Part shown: one piece after another, positions 42,106 to 54,032 of the stretch
How positions within the stretch are numbered: position 1 is the first letter of the stretch
How the letters are laid out: every line of letters begins with the position of its first letter
Assembly (NCBI GenBank): GCA_022791135.1
Contig: JAAVYM010000086.1
Location: 19,661-83,660 of the forward strand
DNA: 64,000 bases
DNA from: Oscillibacter sp.
GTDB taxonomy: Bacteria > Bacillota > Clostridia > Oscillospirales > Oscillospiraceae
Direction of reading: 5' to 3'
Notes under the pieces: model-generated
Told to the model about the DNA's origin: nothing
Seen by the model: only the letters and a program-made list of their open reading frames with translations
Databases searched by the model: none
Position numbers and translations under genes: made by a program

Positions 42106-43277
42106 AAGGCGGCTTCCCTCTTGAAAAATTCCTCTATAAACTCCCGGGGCGCGGAGACGCTGCCCTGGGCAAAGCCCTTTCGCCCGCCGCCCCGGCCCTG
42201 AAGAGTCTGATTCAGCACCTTCACCAAGGGAGCAATCTCCTCCCCACCGGCCCGGACCAGGGCATAGGTCCAACGATCCCCTTCTCCGGAGAACACCGCC
42301 GCCAAACCACCGCAGCATTTTCCCACTTCGTCCGCCAGGCGGCGGACGCTGTCCGGCCGCATAGGGGGCTGGAACACCAGCACATCCCCCCGGCCTGCCT
42401 GTTCCTCCGCAATGGCGGCGAAGGCTGTCTGCTCCAAATAGGCAATACGCTCCTTTCCCGCATTCAGCTCCCCCTCCAGCCGCTCCACGGCGGCGGAAAG
42501 TTCCAAGGGCTTCACACTCAGCCGGCGGCCCACGGCCCGGGCTTGGCTGAAGACCTCGGACAAGTAGCGGTATGCACGCTCACCGCAGAGGATTTCCAAT
42601 CGGGTCCCCTCCCGGAATTTCTGACAGGAGAGCACCTTGATCAGCCCCACTTGCCCCGCCCGGACCACATGGGTGCCGCAACAGGCACAACAATCCGCCT
42701 CCGGAAACTCCACAATGCGCACGCGTCCCGTCAGCGCTTTCTTACTTCGGTAGGATAGGGTCGCCAGGACCTCCGGGGCCGGGTAGCAGATCTCCACCGG
42801 CCGGTCCGCCCAGACGGCCTCATTCGCCAAGTGTTCCGCCTCCAGGGCCTGCTCCCAGGAGATTTCCTCGTTATAATCAATGGTAACGACATCCGCCCCC
42901 AGGTGAAACCCCACATTGTCGCAATGGTAGAGCCTGCAGAGAATACCGCTGATGATATGCTCGCCCGAGTGCTGCTGCATGTGGTCAAAGCGGCGGGTCC
43001 AGTCCAAGACGCCGGTAACCGCCGCCCCAATTTCCACAGAGCAGGCACAGGTGTGGAAAATTGCGCCGTCCCTCTCGTGGACATCCGTCACTGGGATCTC
43101 CTCCCCAGAGGCGGCCTTTAACAGCCCCCAATCCGCAGGCTGTCCACCCCCCTCAGGATAAAAGGCCGTCCGATCCAGGACCACCTTCCACACCGGTCCG
43201 GCTGGTTCACAATGCAGGACTGTTCCAGTAAACTCCCGCAGGAAGGGGTCTTCATAATATAGTTTTTCCGTCTCCAT
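42102..43277 (-). CDS. Alanyl-tRNA editing protein AlaX (long form)
   Basis: A 391-residue trans-editing hydrolase that removes Ser or Gly from mischarged tRNA-Ala. It has the N-terminal AlaRS-like beta domain (DRTAFYPEGGGQPAD), the zinc-binding QHSGEHI and CACCGTHV motifs (His and Cys ligands; HxxxH plus CxxxH) and a C-terminal DHHA1-type domain (about 250-391) with a GGGRKGFAQG tail like that of AlaRS. The start at 43277 follows GAGGAGG. It lies 13 bp downstream of the GH3 lipoprotein gene. Confidence 0.92.
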   Translation of the reverse strand: METEKLYYEDPFLREFTGTVLHCEPAGPVWKVVLDRTAFYPEGGGQPADWGLLKAASGEEIPVTDVHERDGAIFHTCACSVEIGAAVTGVLDWTRRFDHMQQHSGEHIISGILCRLYHCDNVGFHLGADVVTIDYNEEISWEQALEAEHLANEAVWADRPVEICYPAPEVLATLSYRSKKALTGRVRIVEFPEADCCACCGTHVVRAGQVGLIKVLSCQKFREGTRLEILCGERAYRYLSEVFSQARAVGRRLSVKPLELSAAVERLEGELNAGKERIAYLEQTAFAAIAEEQAGRGDVLVFQPPMRPDSVRRLADEVGKCCGGLAAVFSGEGDRWTYALVRAGGEEIAPLVKVLNQTLQGRGGGRKGFAQGSVSAPREFIEEFFKREAAL

Positions 43278-43290
43278 ACAGGCATCCTCC

Positions 43291-44451
43291 TCACTCCACT
43301 GGGCACAACAGACCCAAGGCCGCCTTCCAGCGAAGGACCCGCAAACAGGCGGAATCCACCGCTTCTTCACTCAGTTCTCCACTGTCCACTGCCGCCAGTA
43401 CCTCAGAGATCTCCGTACGGTAATCCAAGGTGATAAGCAGGTCATTTCCCGCTTGAAGGGCCATTACCGCCGCGCTGCCCTCTCCGACGCAATCTTGTAC
43501 CGCCTTCATAATCAGGTCGTCCGTCATAATCACACCGTCATATCCCAGGTCCTCCCGGAGGATCTGGTGGACAGCAGGAGACAAAGAGGCGGGAAAATTC
43601 GGGTCCATGGAGGTAACGATATTGTGGCTGACTAAAATAGCGGTTTTCTCCCCGCCGGCGGCCATTCCTGCCTGAAAAGGCAGAAAATCGCTGCTCCAGA
43701 ACACATCCATATCCCGGCTGTCCACGGCTGTGCCCGTGTGCGTATCCCGGCTTCCGCCGTAGCCGGGGAAATGCTTCAACACGCTGCCTATACCGTCCTG
43801 GGCCATCATTTTCACCACTGTGGACACGTAAGCTCGTGCCGTCTCTGCATCGCCGCCGGTGGTGCGCTCATAGATAAAATCGCCGGGATTCATGGACACA
43901 TCTGCCACTGGCGCCAAGTTCACATTAAAGCCCAATGCACGCAACAGCAAGTCCTTTTCATGGGTATCAGCGGCAGTGACATCCACCCCCTGCTCCCAGA
44001 GTTTTTTGGGGCCAGGAAATTTTTTGCTGCGAAGACGGGAATTGGAACTGAGACGGACGACTGTCCCTCCTTCCTCATCCACGCCGATAAGTAAGGGGAT
44101 CTCCGCCGCCGCCTGCCACGCAGCAATGGTCTGGATCAGGTCGTTCGCGGTTTTTTCCTGGGTATCCCGTCCAAATAGGATGTAACCACCCAAATGAAAA
44201 GCGGAAACATCCTCCAGGGCGTTCTGCTCCGGAACCCGGGGGAAAAAAAGCTGGCCCACCTTTTCCTCCAACGTCATTTCCTGCAACAAGGACTCCTCTG
44301 CGCTGAGGGGCGATACCTCTGGCGGCAGCACCTCTGTATTCTCCGCCGGAGGTGCATCCGACTCTTCCGGCCCGGGGGGAACGGTTTCCCCGCCGCAGCC
44401 GGAGAGAACCAACAGTGTCAGGGCCAGCGCGACCCAAGAAAATCTTTTCAC
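43291..44451 (-). CDS. GH3 beta-N-acetylhexosaminidase-type lipoprotein (NagZ-like)
   Basis: A 386-residue exported lipoprotein with lipobox LVLSGC near residue 19 and an acidic Pro-rich linker. The GH3 barrel has GVDEEGGTVVRL, KHFPGYGGSRDTHTG with the catalytic Asp-His loop, and MTDDLIMKAV with the nucleophile aspartate. NagZ-like enzymes remove GlcNAc from peptidoglycan fragments, here outside the membrane. Start GTG 44451 overlaps the nadE stop (GTGA) and has GGAGGGG upstream. Confidence 0.9.
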   Translation of the reverse strand: MKRFSWVALALTLLVLSGCGGETVPPGPEESDAPPAENTEVLPPEVSPLSAEESLLQEMTLEEKVGQLFFPRVPEQNALEDVSAFHLGGYILFGRDTQEKTANDLIQTIAAWQAAAEIPLLIGVDEEGGTVVRLSSNSRLRSKKFPGPKKLWEQGVDVTAADTHEKDLLLRALGFNVNLAPVADVSMNPGDFIYERTTGGDAETARAYVSTVVKMMAQDGIGSVLKHFPGYGGSRDTHTGTAVDSRDMDVFWSSDFLPFQAGMAAGGEKTAILVSHNIVTSMDPNFPASLSPAVHQILREDLGYDGVIMTDDLIMKAVQDCVGEGSAAVMALQAGNDLLITLDYRTEISEVLAAVDSGELSEEAVDSACLRVLRWKAALGLLCPVE

Positions 44452-46361
44452 CGCAGCCCCTCCGCCTCCGCCAGCCACACCGCAGCCTGGGCGTCGCTGG
44501 GCATCCGCCAGTCACCCCGGGGGGACAGGCACACCGTGCCGACCTTCGGCCCATCGGGAAGGCAGTTGCGTTTAAACTGCTGACTGAAAAAACGGCGGTA
44601 GAACACTTTCATCCATCTCAAAAGGACCTCCCGGCTGTATTTGCGCCCCAGGGCGTGCTGGGCCAGGCGGAAAATCTTGGTGGGAGAGAACCCCCACCGG
44701 ATCACATAGTACAAAAAGAAGTCATGCAGCTCATAGGGACCCACCAGGTCCTCCGTCCGCTGGCTGATCTCCCCCTGAACGGCGGGCAGCAGCTCCGGGG
44801 ACACTGGCGTGTCCAAAATGTCCTCCAGCACGTCGTGGAGTTCCGGCTCCTCCCCATCCCGGGAGAGATAACCCACCAGGTGACGAACCAACGTCTTGGG
44901 AATGGAGGCGTTGACGCCGTACATGCTCATATGATCGCCGTTGTAAGTGCACCAGCCCAGAGCCAATTCGCTGAGGTCCCCGGTGCCGATCACCAGGCCT
45001 CCGGCCTCGTTGGCAATGTCCATCAACACTTGCGTCCGTTCCCGGGCTTGGGCGTTTTCATAGACGAGGCCATAGTCCTCCGGATCATGGCCGATATCCC
45101 GAAAATGTCCCCGAACTGCCTGAGAGATATCCACCGTCCGTAAAGAAGCTCCCATTTGCTCTGCTAGGAGGACAGCGTTGTTTTTTGTGCGGTTTGTAGT
45201 GCCGAAGCAGGGCATGGTCACTGCGATGATGTCCGACAGGGGCCGATCCAACAGTTTCATAGCAAGGCCTGTAATCAGAACCGCCAGAGTAGAGTCCAGT
45301 CCCCCGGACAGACCCACCACCGCAGCTTTAGCCCCGGTGTGTTCCAGCCGCCGCTTCAGCCCCAGGGAGGCCAAAAGCAGGATTTCCTGGCACCGGGCGT
45401 CCCGATCCTCCTTTCCCTCAGGGACAAAAGGCATAGGGGAAATATAGCGGGTCAGCTTCGTCCGAGACTCCGTCAGAGTGAACGTCTCCTCGCAGCTGCC
45501 GTTCCCCGTTCCCTTTCCCAGGGACTGGGTCCGGCAACGCTCATGGGCCAGACGCTGAATGTCAATCTCGGAAATCAAAAGTCCGCCGTCAAAGCGGCGC
45601 TCCGCCAAGAGGCTGCCATTTTCCGCAATCAGCTGATGCCCCCCGAAAACCAGGTCGGAGGTGGACTCCCCCGCCCCGGCGCTGGCGTAGACATAGCCGC
45701 AAAGAAGCTTGGCACTTTGCATCGACACCAGCTGGCGGCGGTAAGCGTCCTTGCCCACCACGTCGTTGCTGGCGGAGAGGTTGCCGATGATGACCGCCCC
45801 ATCCTTAGCCATTTGCGCAGAGGGAGAATCCGGGGACCAAAGGTCCTCACAGATTTCAAACCCCAGGACCAATTCCGGGATGTTCTCGCAGCGGAAAACT
45901 TGTCCTGCTCCAAAGGTCACAAATTCCTGCCCAAACAGGGGGAGGCTCTCTGCCTTCCGGGGAGCGGGGGCGAACCAGCGCTTCTCGTAAAACTCGCCGT
46001 AATTGGGCAGGTGTGTCTTGGGGACTACTCCAAGTATCTTTCCGCTTTGTATTATAATAGCACAGTTATACAATTTGTTTTTAATGCGTAAGGGCATACC
46101 CAGGGCAGTAACCACCTCCAGATTCCGTGTGGCCGCCAAAGCGGTGCGCAGGGCCTCCACCGCCCCCCGCAGCAGCGCCTCCTGGTAAAAGAGGTCCCCG
46201 CAGCTGTAGCCCGTCAGCCCCAGCTCTGGCAAGACCAGCACTTTGACCCCCGCCTTCTCGGCGGAACGCATCATCTCAAATGCCTGTTCTGCGTTATATG
46301 CGCAGTCCGCCAGCCGCAGTTTTGGCGTGCCGCAGGCGACGGGAATAAATCCATCCTTCAT
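44448..46361 (-). CDS. nadE: Glutamine-hydrolysing NAD+ synthetase
   Basis: A 637-residue two-domain enzyme that makes NAD from deamido-NAD, ATP and glutamine. The N-terminal nitrilase-type glutaminase (about 1-290) has the triad E46 (LPELGLTGYS), K115 (PKTHLPNYGEFYE) and C171 (EICEDLW). The C-terminal NAD synthetase has the PP-loop SGGLDST at 352-358 and GTGDLSELALGW. It drives its own ammonia supply. The ATG at 46361 has AGGAGG. It appears to head the unit nadE, GH3, AlaX, DUF6881. Confidence 0.96.
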   Translation of the reverse strand: MKDGFIPVACGTPKLRLADCAYNAEQAFEMMRSAEKAGVKVLVLPELGLTGYSCGDLFYQEALLRGAVEALRTALAATRNLEVVTALGMPLRIKNKLYNCAIIIQSGKILGVVPKTHLPNYGEFYEKRWFAPAPRKAESLPLFGQEFVTFGAGQVFRCENIPELVLGFEICEDLWSPDSPSAQMAKDGAVIIGNLSASNDVVGKDAYRRQLVSMQSAKLLCGYVYASAGAGESTSDLVFGGHQLIAENGSLLAERRFDGGLLISEIDIQRLAHERCRTQSLGKGTGNGSCEETFTLTESRTKLTRYISPMPFVPEGKEDRDARCQEILLLASLGLKRRLEHTGAKAAVVGLSGGLDSTLAVLITGLAMKLLDRPLSDIIAVTMPCFGTTNRTKNNAVLLAEQMGASLRTVDISQAVRGHFRDIGHDPEDYGLVYENAQARERTQVLMDIANEAGGLVIGTGDLSELALGWCTYNGDHMSMYGVNASIPKTLVRHLVGYLSRDGEEPELHDVLEDILDTPVSPELLPAVQGEISQRTEDLVGPYELHDFFLYYVIRWGFSPTKIFRLAQHALGRKYSREVLLRWMKVFYRRFFSQQFKRNCLPDGPKVGTVCLSPRGDWRMPSDAQAAVWLAEAEGLR

Positions 46362-46420
46362 GTTCCAAACCTCCTGCTGGAAATTTTGAATGGTCTTATT
46401 TTATACCGTTTCCTCGCAAT

Positions 46421-47100
46421 TTACAAGGTCCCCAGCCCCAGGAAGCGGATATATTCCTCCGTGCTCATCAGGGGCTTGGCCAATTGTTCCCGGACGGAAG
46501 TGCTTACAGCCCCCCGGGAGGCCATTTCAAAACCCGCCTCCGCCACTGTCTCCAGATAAAACTCCGCCAGGACCAGAGCTGCTGGGTTGTCTGACTTCTA
46601 TAAATAACCGCAGTTTTGGTAAATTTCCAGACAGGGTTCGCAGCAGGAAAAAACAGCTTGAATGATGGAGAAATTGTTCTCCCCTGGAAAGCCGCAATTT
46701 GATACCGCCACATGGCGCCTAGGACGCCGGATAGCATCCGCCATATCAAAGTTTCCGTTATTTTCCATAATTTAAGGACTTTTTAGCGGAATCAGACGGT
46801 CAACAAAGTTTTTCAACAGTGCCGTTATATTCCAGGAACACACTGAAGAGCCAAAGCAGACCACATCTGCGTCCAGATATGCCTGAATCAGCGGTTCCAT
46901 ATCGTCTTGAAGCACGCACCGCCCCGGCGCCTGAAACCAGCAAGCGAAACAGCCCTGACACTGCTTGATCCTCCAGTACCCTAAATGATAGAGTGCCGTC
47001 TCTGCCCGGCTCGGGCCGCGCCGTTCAAAAATGCGGCCAGCATCCGGCCGGCAGTGCCGGATGCTCCCGCCGGGTTTCCGTTGAACGCAGTAAATTTCAT
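46421..47100 (-). pseudogene. Broken NAD(P)H-dependent flavodoxin-fold oxidoreductase
   Basis: An inactivated gene that starts ATG at 47100 with AAAGGAGG upstream ([20 protein letters not shown]). A missing G near 47005 shifts the frame; the next frame continues [22 protein letters not shown] to [19 protein letters not shown] follows at 46774-46772, then the same frame goes on (HVAVSNCGFPGENNF) to a TAG at 46600-46598 and ends EQLAKPLMSTEEYIRFLGLG at 46421. Three disabling changes in an otherwise complete ~225-codon gene mean it is not functional. The fold is that of iron-sulfur/FMN reductases with a CxxCFxCW motif. Confidence 0.9.
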
Positions 47101-47178
47101 AAAAGTGTATGCCTCCTTTTGCTTCTCTCCTCAGCATAGCGCCCACCGGCGGAAAAAGCAATCTACGCTCCGCAGACA

Positions 47179-47215
47179 ACGAAAGACGGGCCGCCAAAGG
47201 CAGCCCGTCTTTCGT
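47179..47215. terminator. Strong hairpin between rnhA and the pseudogene
   Basis: Perfect 13-nt arms (47179-47191, 47203-47215). It lies downstream of rnhA on the minus strand and probably ends the gyr-rnhA transcript, although the U-tract is poor. Confidence 0.5.
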
Positions 47216-47333
47216 GTGTGTTTATTTTAGGAGGGAGAAAACGCATCGGGCTGGGAGTACCCTTTGCATGGTATTAAGATACCCCATATTCTTTGCAGAA
47301 TTATGAGTGGCTTGTAAACAGTTTATGAATGTT

Positions 47334-47777
47334 TCAATTCACCCTGTATTTCCGGCTTTCCGCCACGGCCATTTCATCACATCGGTTGTTAAAAGCGTTT
47401 TCCGCGTGGCCTTTCACCCAGTGGCAGCGCAGATCGTGAATCTCCAAAAGCTCCAAAAGCCGCTCCCACAGATCTGGGTTTAGGGCGGGTTTTTTATCCG
47501 CCTTAATCCAGCCCCGTTTTCGCCAGCCTGCTGCCCAGCCCTTTTCCAGGGCATCAATGATATATTTAGAGTCCGACCACAGCTCCACCACACAGGGTTC
47601 TTTTAGGCAAGACAGGGCTTGAATAACGGCAGTCAGTTCCATGCGGTTATTCGTGGTGTTGGGTTCACCCCCAGAGAGTTCTTTCCGATGTTCCCCATAT
47701 AAGAGGATGGCTCCCCAGCCTCCGGGTCCCGGATTTCCGGAACAGGCGCCGTCGGTGTAGATGGTAACGGTTTTCAT
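47334..47777 (-). CDS. rnhA: Ribonuclease HI
   Basis: A 147-residue nuclease that removes RNA from RNA-DNA hybrids. The catalytic residues are seen as D9 ([14 protein letters not shown]), E47 (NNRMEL), D69 (WSDSKY) and D134 (NRCDEMA), with H124 in [12 protein letters not shown]. The basic handle is partly present ([13 protein letters not shown]). It overlaps the stop of the SHOCT gene by ATGA and so belongs to the gyrA transcript, a setting that may help deal with R-loops and supercoiling near the origin. Confidence 0.96.
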   Translation of the reverse strand: MKTVTIYTDGACSGNPGPGGWGAILLYGEHRKELSGGEPNTTNNRMELTAVIQALSCLKEPCVVELWSDSKYIIDALEKGWAAGWRKRGWIKADKKPALNPDLWERLLELLEIHDLRCHWVKGHAENAFNNRCDEMAVAESRKYRVN

Positions 47778-48129
47778 AGCTGGTCTAAAATCTCCCTCCG
47801 CTTCTCCTGATACTCCTGATCGTTGATCAAACCGGCATCCCGCAAGCTCTTCAGCTGTTCCAAGCGAGATTCAGCGTTCAGGTCAATCGCCGGGGGGACC
47901 TCTGTCCGGCCTCCTTCATCTTCAATGCGAATCTCCGGACCAGCATAGCCCTTCCCAAAAGCCCGATAAGCTTCCATACCGGTGCCGGTAGCGGCAAGCA
48001 GAGTCCACACGATGCCGAAAGCCCCAAAGGTGGGAATGACAAACACAAGCCCAATCACAACAAACACTATACCTGCGGCGATTCCGAAAGCTCCCTGGGC
48101 CTTGCTGGGACGATAGGTGATTTTTCTTC

Positions 48130-48133
<4 letters not shown>
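47774..48133 (-). CDS. SHOCT-domain membrane protein
   Basis: A 119-residue protein with two membrane helices (about 15-55, [20 protein letters not shown] in part) and a C-terminal SHOCT motif (about 85-117, [22 protein letters not shown], in part), a short helical module common in bacterial membrane proteins. Start GTG 48133 overlaps the gyrA TGA. The function is unknown; it sits between gyrA and rnhA with both junctions overlapping. Confidence 0.82.
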
Positions 48134-50625
<2,492 letters not shown>

Positions 50626-50652
50626 TTGCAGTAATTCCTCCTTCTTTGGAGC

Positions 50653-51237
50653 TTATGTCATCCACTCGGACAGTTCCTCTTCAGCGCCAGAGGCGTCAAA
50701 AACAAACACATAATCCTGTTCAAAGGGCAGCACCCAACGAAGCTGATCAAAAGTATCCCGCCAGATTCCACTTCGTCCTTCGGCGGATAGTACGCCTCTC
50801 AAGGTCCCGGAGCTGTTGATTCTCTCCGGCTCCGGAATACTTACATCCGAAACCGGATAAATTGCCATTACCTCCATTCTTTGGACCTGTTCCTCCACGG
50901 CGAAAATATACGCGTCCACAAGGTCCCTGTCCTCCTGGAGGGGAAGCTGTGATTTTAGCTCCTCCGCAAGATGACGGACCTCCGCCTCCCAGGCATTGGC
51001 CTGACAGCCTGCCACCACGTTCATGACGAGCGTCGTCCCGTCATATTCGAGTCCGCCAAAAAACCGGTCAATGGGATTTTCCTCCGGAGCGCTTTTTTTC
51101 AGCTCCTCAACCTGGACCCGCAAATTGGCATTTTCCGCCTCTAGACCCACGATTCTCTGCGTCCTTTCTCCTGTTCCACAGGCGGTAACCCCCAACATAA
51201 GCGCTGACGCACAGACCGTACAGAGTATTTTTTTCAT
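50653..51237 (-). CDS. Putative lipoprotein between gyrB and gyrA
   Basis: A 194-residue protein with a lipoprotein signal peptide (GVTACG, Cys near residue 20), a short coiled-coil-like stretch (about 28-50, LEAENANLRVQVEELKK) and an alpha/beta C-terminal part of unknown fold. No family is recognised. It is inserted in the normally adjacent gyrB-gyrA pair, 16 bp after gyrB and 27 bp before gyrA. A relation to DNA metabolism is not suggested by its sequence. Confidence 0.8.
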   Translation of the reverse strand: MKKILCTVCASALMLGVTACGTGERTQRIVGLEAENANLRVQVEELKKSAPEENPIDRFFGGLEYDGTTLVMNVVAGCQANAWEAEVRHLAEELKSQLPLQEDRDLVDAYIFAVEEQVQRMEVMAIYPVSDVSIPEPERINSSGTLRGVLSAEGRSGIWRDTFDQLRWVLPFEQDYVFVFDASGAEEELSEWMT

Positions 51238-51253
51238 AACGACAGACTCCGTA

Positions 51254-53203
51254 TCAGTAGTCCAGATTCACTACATATCTGGCGTTCTTCTCGATGAATT
51301 CCTTCCGAGGTTCCACCTTCTCCCCCATGAGGATGGTGAAAGTCTCATCCGCCTTCACTGCGTCGTCCAGGGTGATCCGGCGCAATGTCCGGGTGGCCGG
51401 GTCCATGGTGGTCTCCCACAACTCATGGGGGTTCATCTCGCCCAGACCCTTAAAACGACTAATCTCCACCTTGGCGTTGGGATTGTCTCCCCGAAGCTCC
51501 GCGGCGATGCGTTCCCGCTCCGGGTTGTCGTAGGCAACCCGGGTAGTCTTGCCCCGGGTGAGCTTAAAGAGGGGCGGCACGGCGGAGTAGACATAGCCCT
51601 GTTCAATCAGAGGCCGCATGAAACGAAAGAAGAAGGTCAAAAGCAGCGTCCGGATGTGGCTGCCGTCCACGTCGGCATCGGCCATGATGATAACCTTGTG
51701 ATAGCGGAGTTTGTTGGCGTCAAACTCGTCCCCGATACCCGCGCCCAGGGCAATGATGACCGGCTGAAGCTTGTCATTTCCATACACCTTATCGACCCGG
51801 GCTTTTTCCACATTCAGCATCTTGCCCCACAGGGGAAGGATCGCCTGGAAGCGGGAATCCCTTCCCTGGGTGGCGGAACCTCCAGCGGAATCGCCCTCAA
51901 CGATATACAGCTCGGTCAACTCGGGGTTATTCTCGTTGCAGTCCCGGAGCTTATCCGGCATAGCCGCACCGCTCAGGGCGGTCTTGCGCCGGATGGATTC
52001 CCGGGCCTTCTTGGCGGCTTCCCTGGCCCGGCTGGCGGTGAGGGCCTTATCCAGGATCATCCGGCCGACCTGGGGATTTTCCTCCAGAAAGGTATCCAGT
52101 TTTTCCGCCACCAGGTTGTTCACCAGGGTCCGGATCTCGGAGTTACCCAACTTGGCCTTGGTCTGCCCCTCAAACTGAGCGTCGGTGAGCTTCACGGAGA
52201 TGACGCAGGTCAGTCCCTCCCGGCAGTCTTCGCCGGAGACCTTCTCGTCGTCCTTGAGCATTTTCGACTTTTTCCCGTAGTTATTCAGCACCGTGGTCAG
52301 CGCCCGCTTGAACCCCTCCTCGTGCATGCCTCCCTCAGGGGTATGCACGTTATTGGCAAAAGAGAGAATCGTCTCGCTGTAGCCGTCGTTATATTGGAGG
52401 GCTACCTCCGCTATGGAGTCGTCCTTTTGCCCGGCCATGTAAATGACCTCCGGGTGGAGGGCGTCCTTGCTCTTATTCAGCCACGTGACAAATTCCCGGA
52501 TGCCGCCGGCGTAGCACATGGAGTCCTCCTGCTCCTTGCCGGGGCGGCGGTCTACGGTTCGAATCCGCAACCCCGCGTTCAAAAAGGCCTCCTCCCGCAT
52601 GCGGGTGTGGAGCGTCTCATAGCTGTATACCGTGTCCTCGAACATCTCGGGGTCCGGCTTAAAGGTGACGGTGGTGCCGGTGCGGTCCGTTTTCCCTACC
52701 ACCTTCATCTCCTGGGTGATCTGGCCACGGGAGAAGCGCATCTCGTAAATCTCCCCGTTTTTATGGACCTGCACTTCCAGCCACTCACTGAGGGCGTTCA
52801 CCACCGAAGCGCCCACGCCGTGGAGTCCGCCGGAGACCTTGTATCCGCCTCCGCCGAATTTGCCCCCGGCGTGCAGAACGGTGTAAACCACCTCCAATGC
52901 GGGTTTGCCAGTCTGAGCCTGGATGTCCACAGGAATACCCCGGCCGTTGTCCACCACGGTAATGGTATCACCCTCGTTGATCTGGACAAGGATTTCCGTG
53001 CAAAAGCCCGCCAGGGCCTCATCGATGGAGTTGTCCACAATCTCATAAACCAGGTGGTGCAATCCCGAGGCGGAGGTGGAACCGATATACATGCCGGGCC
53101 GCTTCCGCACAGCCTCCAAACCCTCCAGGACCTGGATTTCCGACGCGTCGTACTCGTTGGACGCGTCCACGGCGGTAGTACTCAGGATCTCATGATCTTC
53201 CAT
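51254..53203 (-). CDS. gyrB: DNA gyrase subunit B
   Basis: A 649-residue ATPase subunit. The GHKL ATPase domain (ENSIDEA-type [34 protein letters not shown]), the transducer domain, and the TOPRIM domain with [15 protein letters not shown] and [11 protein letters not shown] are all present, and the length matches gyrase rather than the longer proteobacterial forms. The start ATG at 53203 follows AAAGGAG; a longer N-terminus is possible but lacks a ribosome site. Confidence 0.97.
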   Translation of the reverse strand: MEDHEILSTTAVDASNEYDASEIQVLEGLEAVRKRPGMYIGSTSASGLHHLVYEIVDNSIDEALAGFCTEILVQINEGDTITVVDNGRGIPVDIQAQTGKPALEVVYTVLHAGGKFGGGGYKVSGGLHGVGASVVNALSEWLEVQVHKNGEIYEMRFSRGQITQEMKVVGKTDRTGTTVTFKPDPEMFEDTVYSYETLHTRMREEAFLNAGLRIRTVDRRPGKEQEDSMCYAGGIREFVTWLNKSKDALHPEVIYMAGQKDDSIAEVALQYNDGYSETILSFANNVHTPEGGMHEEGFKRALTTVLNNYGKKSKMLKDDEKVSGEDCREGLTCVISVKLTDAQFEGQTKAKLGNSEIRTLVNNLVAEKLDTFLEENPQVGRMILDKALTASRAREAAKKARESIRRKTALSGAAMPDKLRDCNENNPELTELYIVEGDSAGGSATQGRDSRFQAILPLWGKMLNVEKARVDKVYGNDKLQPVIIALGAGIGDEFDANKLRYHKVIIMADADVDGSHIRTLLLTFFFRFMRPLIEQGYVYSAVPPLFKLTRGKTTRVAYDNPERERIAAELRGDNPNAKVEISRFKGLGEMNPHELWETTMDPATRTLRRITLDDAVKADETFTILMGEKVEPRKEFIEKNARYVVNLDY

Positions 53204-53332
53204 ATCAAAACTCCTTTGCATTCTCAGAGCGGAAAAAGCCGGGATGGAGGGACGGAGCCGTCCGTCGCGCCTTTTCCCACTCTGTTCAAGATTTCTGGAA
53301 TATGTGAGCGACAAGCCGCATAGGCTGTCCCA

Positions 53333-53719
53333 TCAAAGAACCCCGCGCCCCCTTTTCCGGGAGGCAAAGCGGCTGTAAGCCCAATAAGCGGCCCAGCCCA
53401 AAACCGCTCCCAGCAGAACAAACAGCGCCGCAACGCCAAAGAATATAAAATCCCAGATTTCGTGGCCTCCCATGGCATTGATGATGTGAAACGCGGTCAG
53501 CTGGTACTGTGCTTCCAAGACGGCCAGCACCCCAATGCACAGCATGGGAAACCAGCGGGCTTTCTTTCTCTTGTAAAGCAGGAAAAATTGGAACGCCGCC
53601 CCCGCAGCCGCCAGCCCCATGGCGATGCAAAAAAGAATTTCGTCTCCAGCAAAAAGGGGATAGGGGGAAAAATAGAGACATGTGAGAACAAAGGAATACC
53701 CAAATGCCTGATGCACCAT
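53333..53719 (-). CDS. Small integral membrane protein, unknown function
   Basis: A 128-residue protein with about four hydrophobic helices (around 5-22, 28-48, 58-78 and 90-112) and a basic tail (SRFASRKRGRG). The ATG at 53719 has GAAAGGAGA at good spacing. It lies between remB and gyrB on the same strand. No family is recognised. The 129-bp gap to gyrB shows no feature. Confidence 0.7.
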   Translation of the reverse strand: MVHQAFGYSFVLTCLYFSPYPLFAGDEILFCIAMGLAAAGAAFQFFLLYKRKKARWFPMLCIGVLAVLEAQYQLTAFHIINAMGGHEIWDFIFFGVAALFVLLGAVLGWAAYWAYSRFASRKRGRGVL

Positions 53720-53732
53720 ACCGTTTCTCCTT

Positions 53733-53996
53733 TCATTCCATCTTTCCGCTTTCCGCCCGCTTTTTCAAAGCCGCGGGGCTGAGCTGGCTCAAATACACGA
53801 TCTGATCGTGGTAAGGATGGTCGCAGACCACGAAGGACCGGGGCAGGTCCCCGGACACATCCAGCACCACCCCTTCCCTCTCCGCCGCGGCCAGGTAGTC
53901 CCGGGTCCGCTTTTCATAGCTGCACTTATCCAGGTCAAAAACGCCGATAATCCGGCTCAGGGGCACGATTTCGTTTTGCCCAAGGTGCAAATACAT
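53733..53996 (-). CDS. remB: RemB-like DUF370 extracellular matrix regulator
   Basis: An 87-residue protein starting MYLHLGQNEIVPLSRIIGVFD, the hallmark of the DUF370 family that sits between recF and gyrB in Firmicutes (RemB in Bacillus). RemA/RemB are implicated in matrix gene control and DNA binding; here the role is inferred from family and position. I start at 53996 rather than 12 bp upstream because GGAGGGG precedes it. Confidence 0.85.
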   Translation of the reverse strand: MYLHLGQNEIVPLSRIIGVFDLDKCSYEKRTRDYLAAAEREGVVLDVSGDLPRSFVVCDHPYHDQIVYLSQLSPAALKKRAESGKME

Positions 53997-54032
53997 ACTC
54001 CCCTCCAAAAACAGTCCTCACCGCTGCGTTCC

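Noticed and set aside
51023..53323. A 766-codon frame antisense to gyrB
   Set aside because: gyrB motifs are complete on the minus strand; the antisense frame is a shadow.
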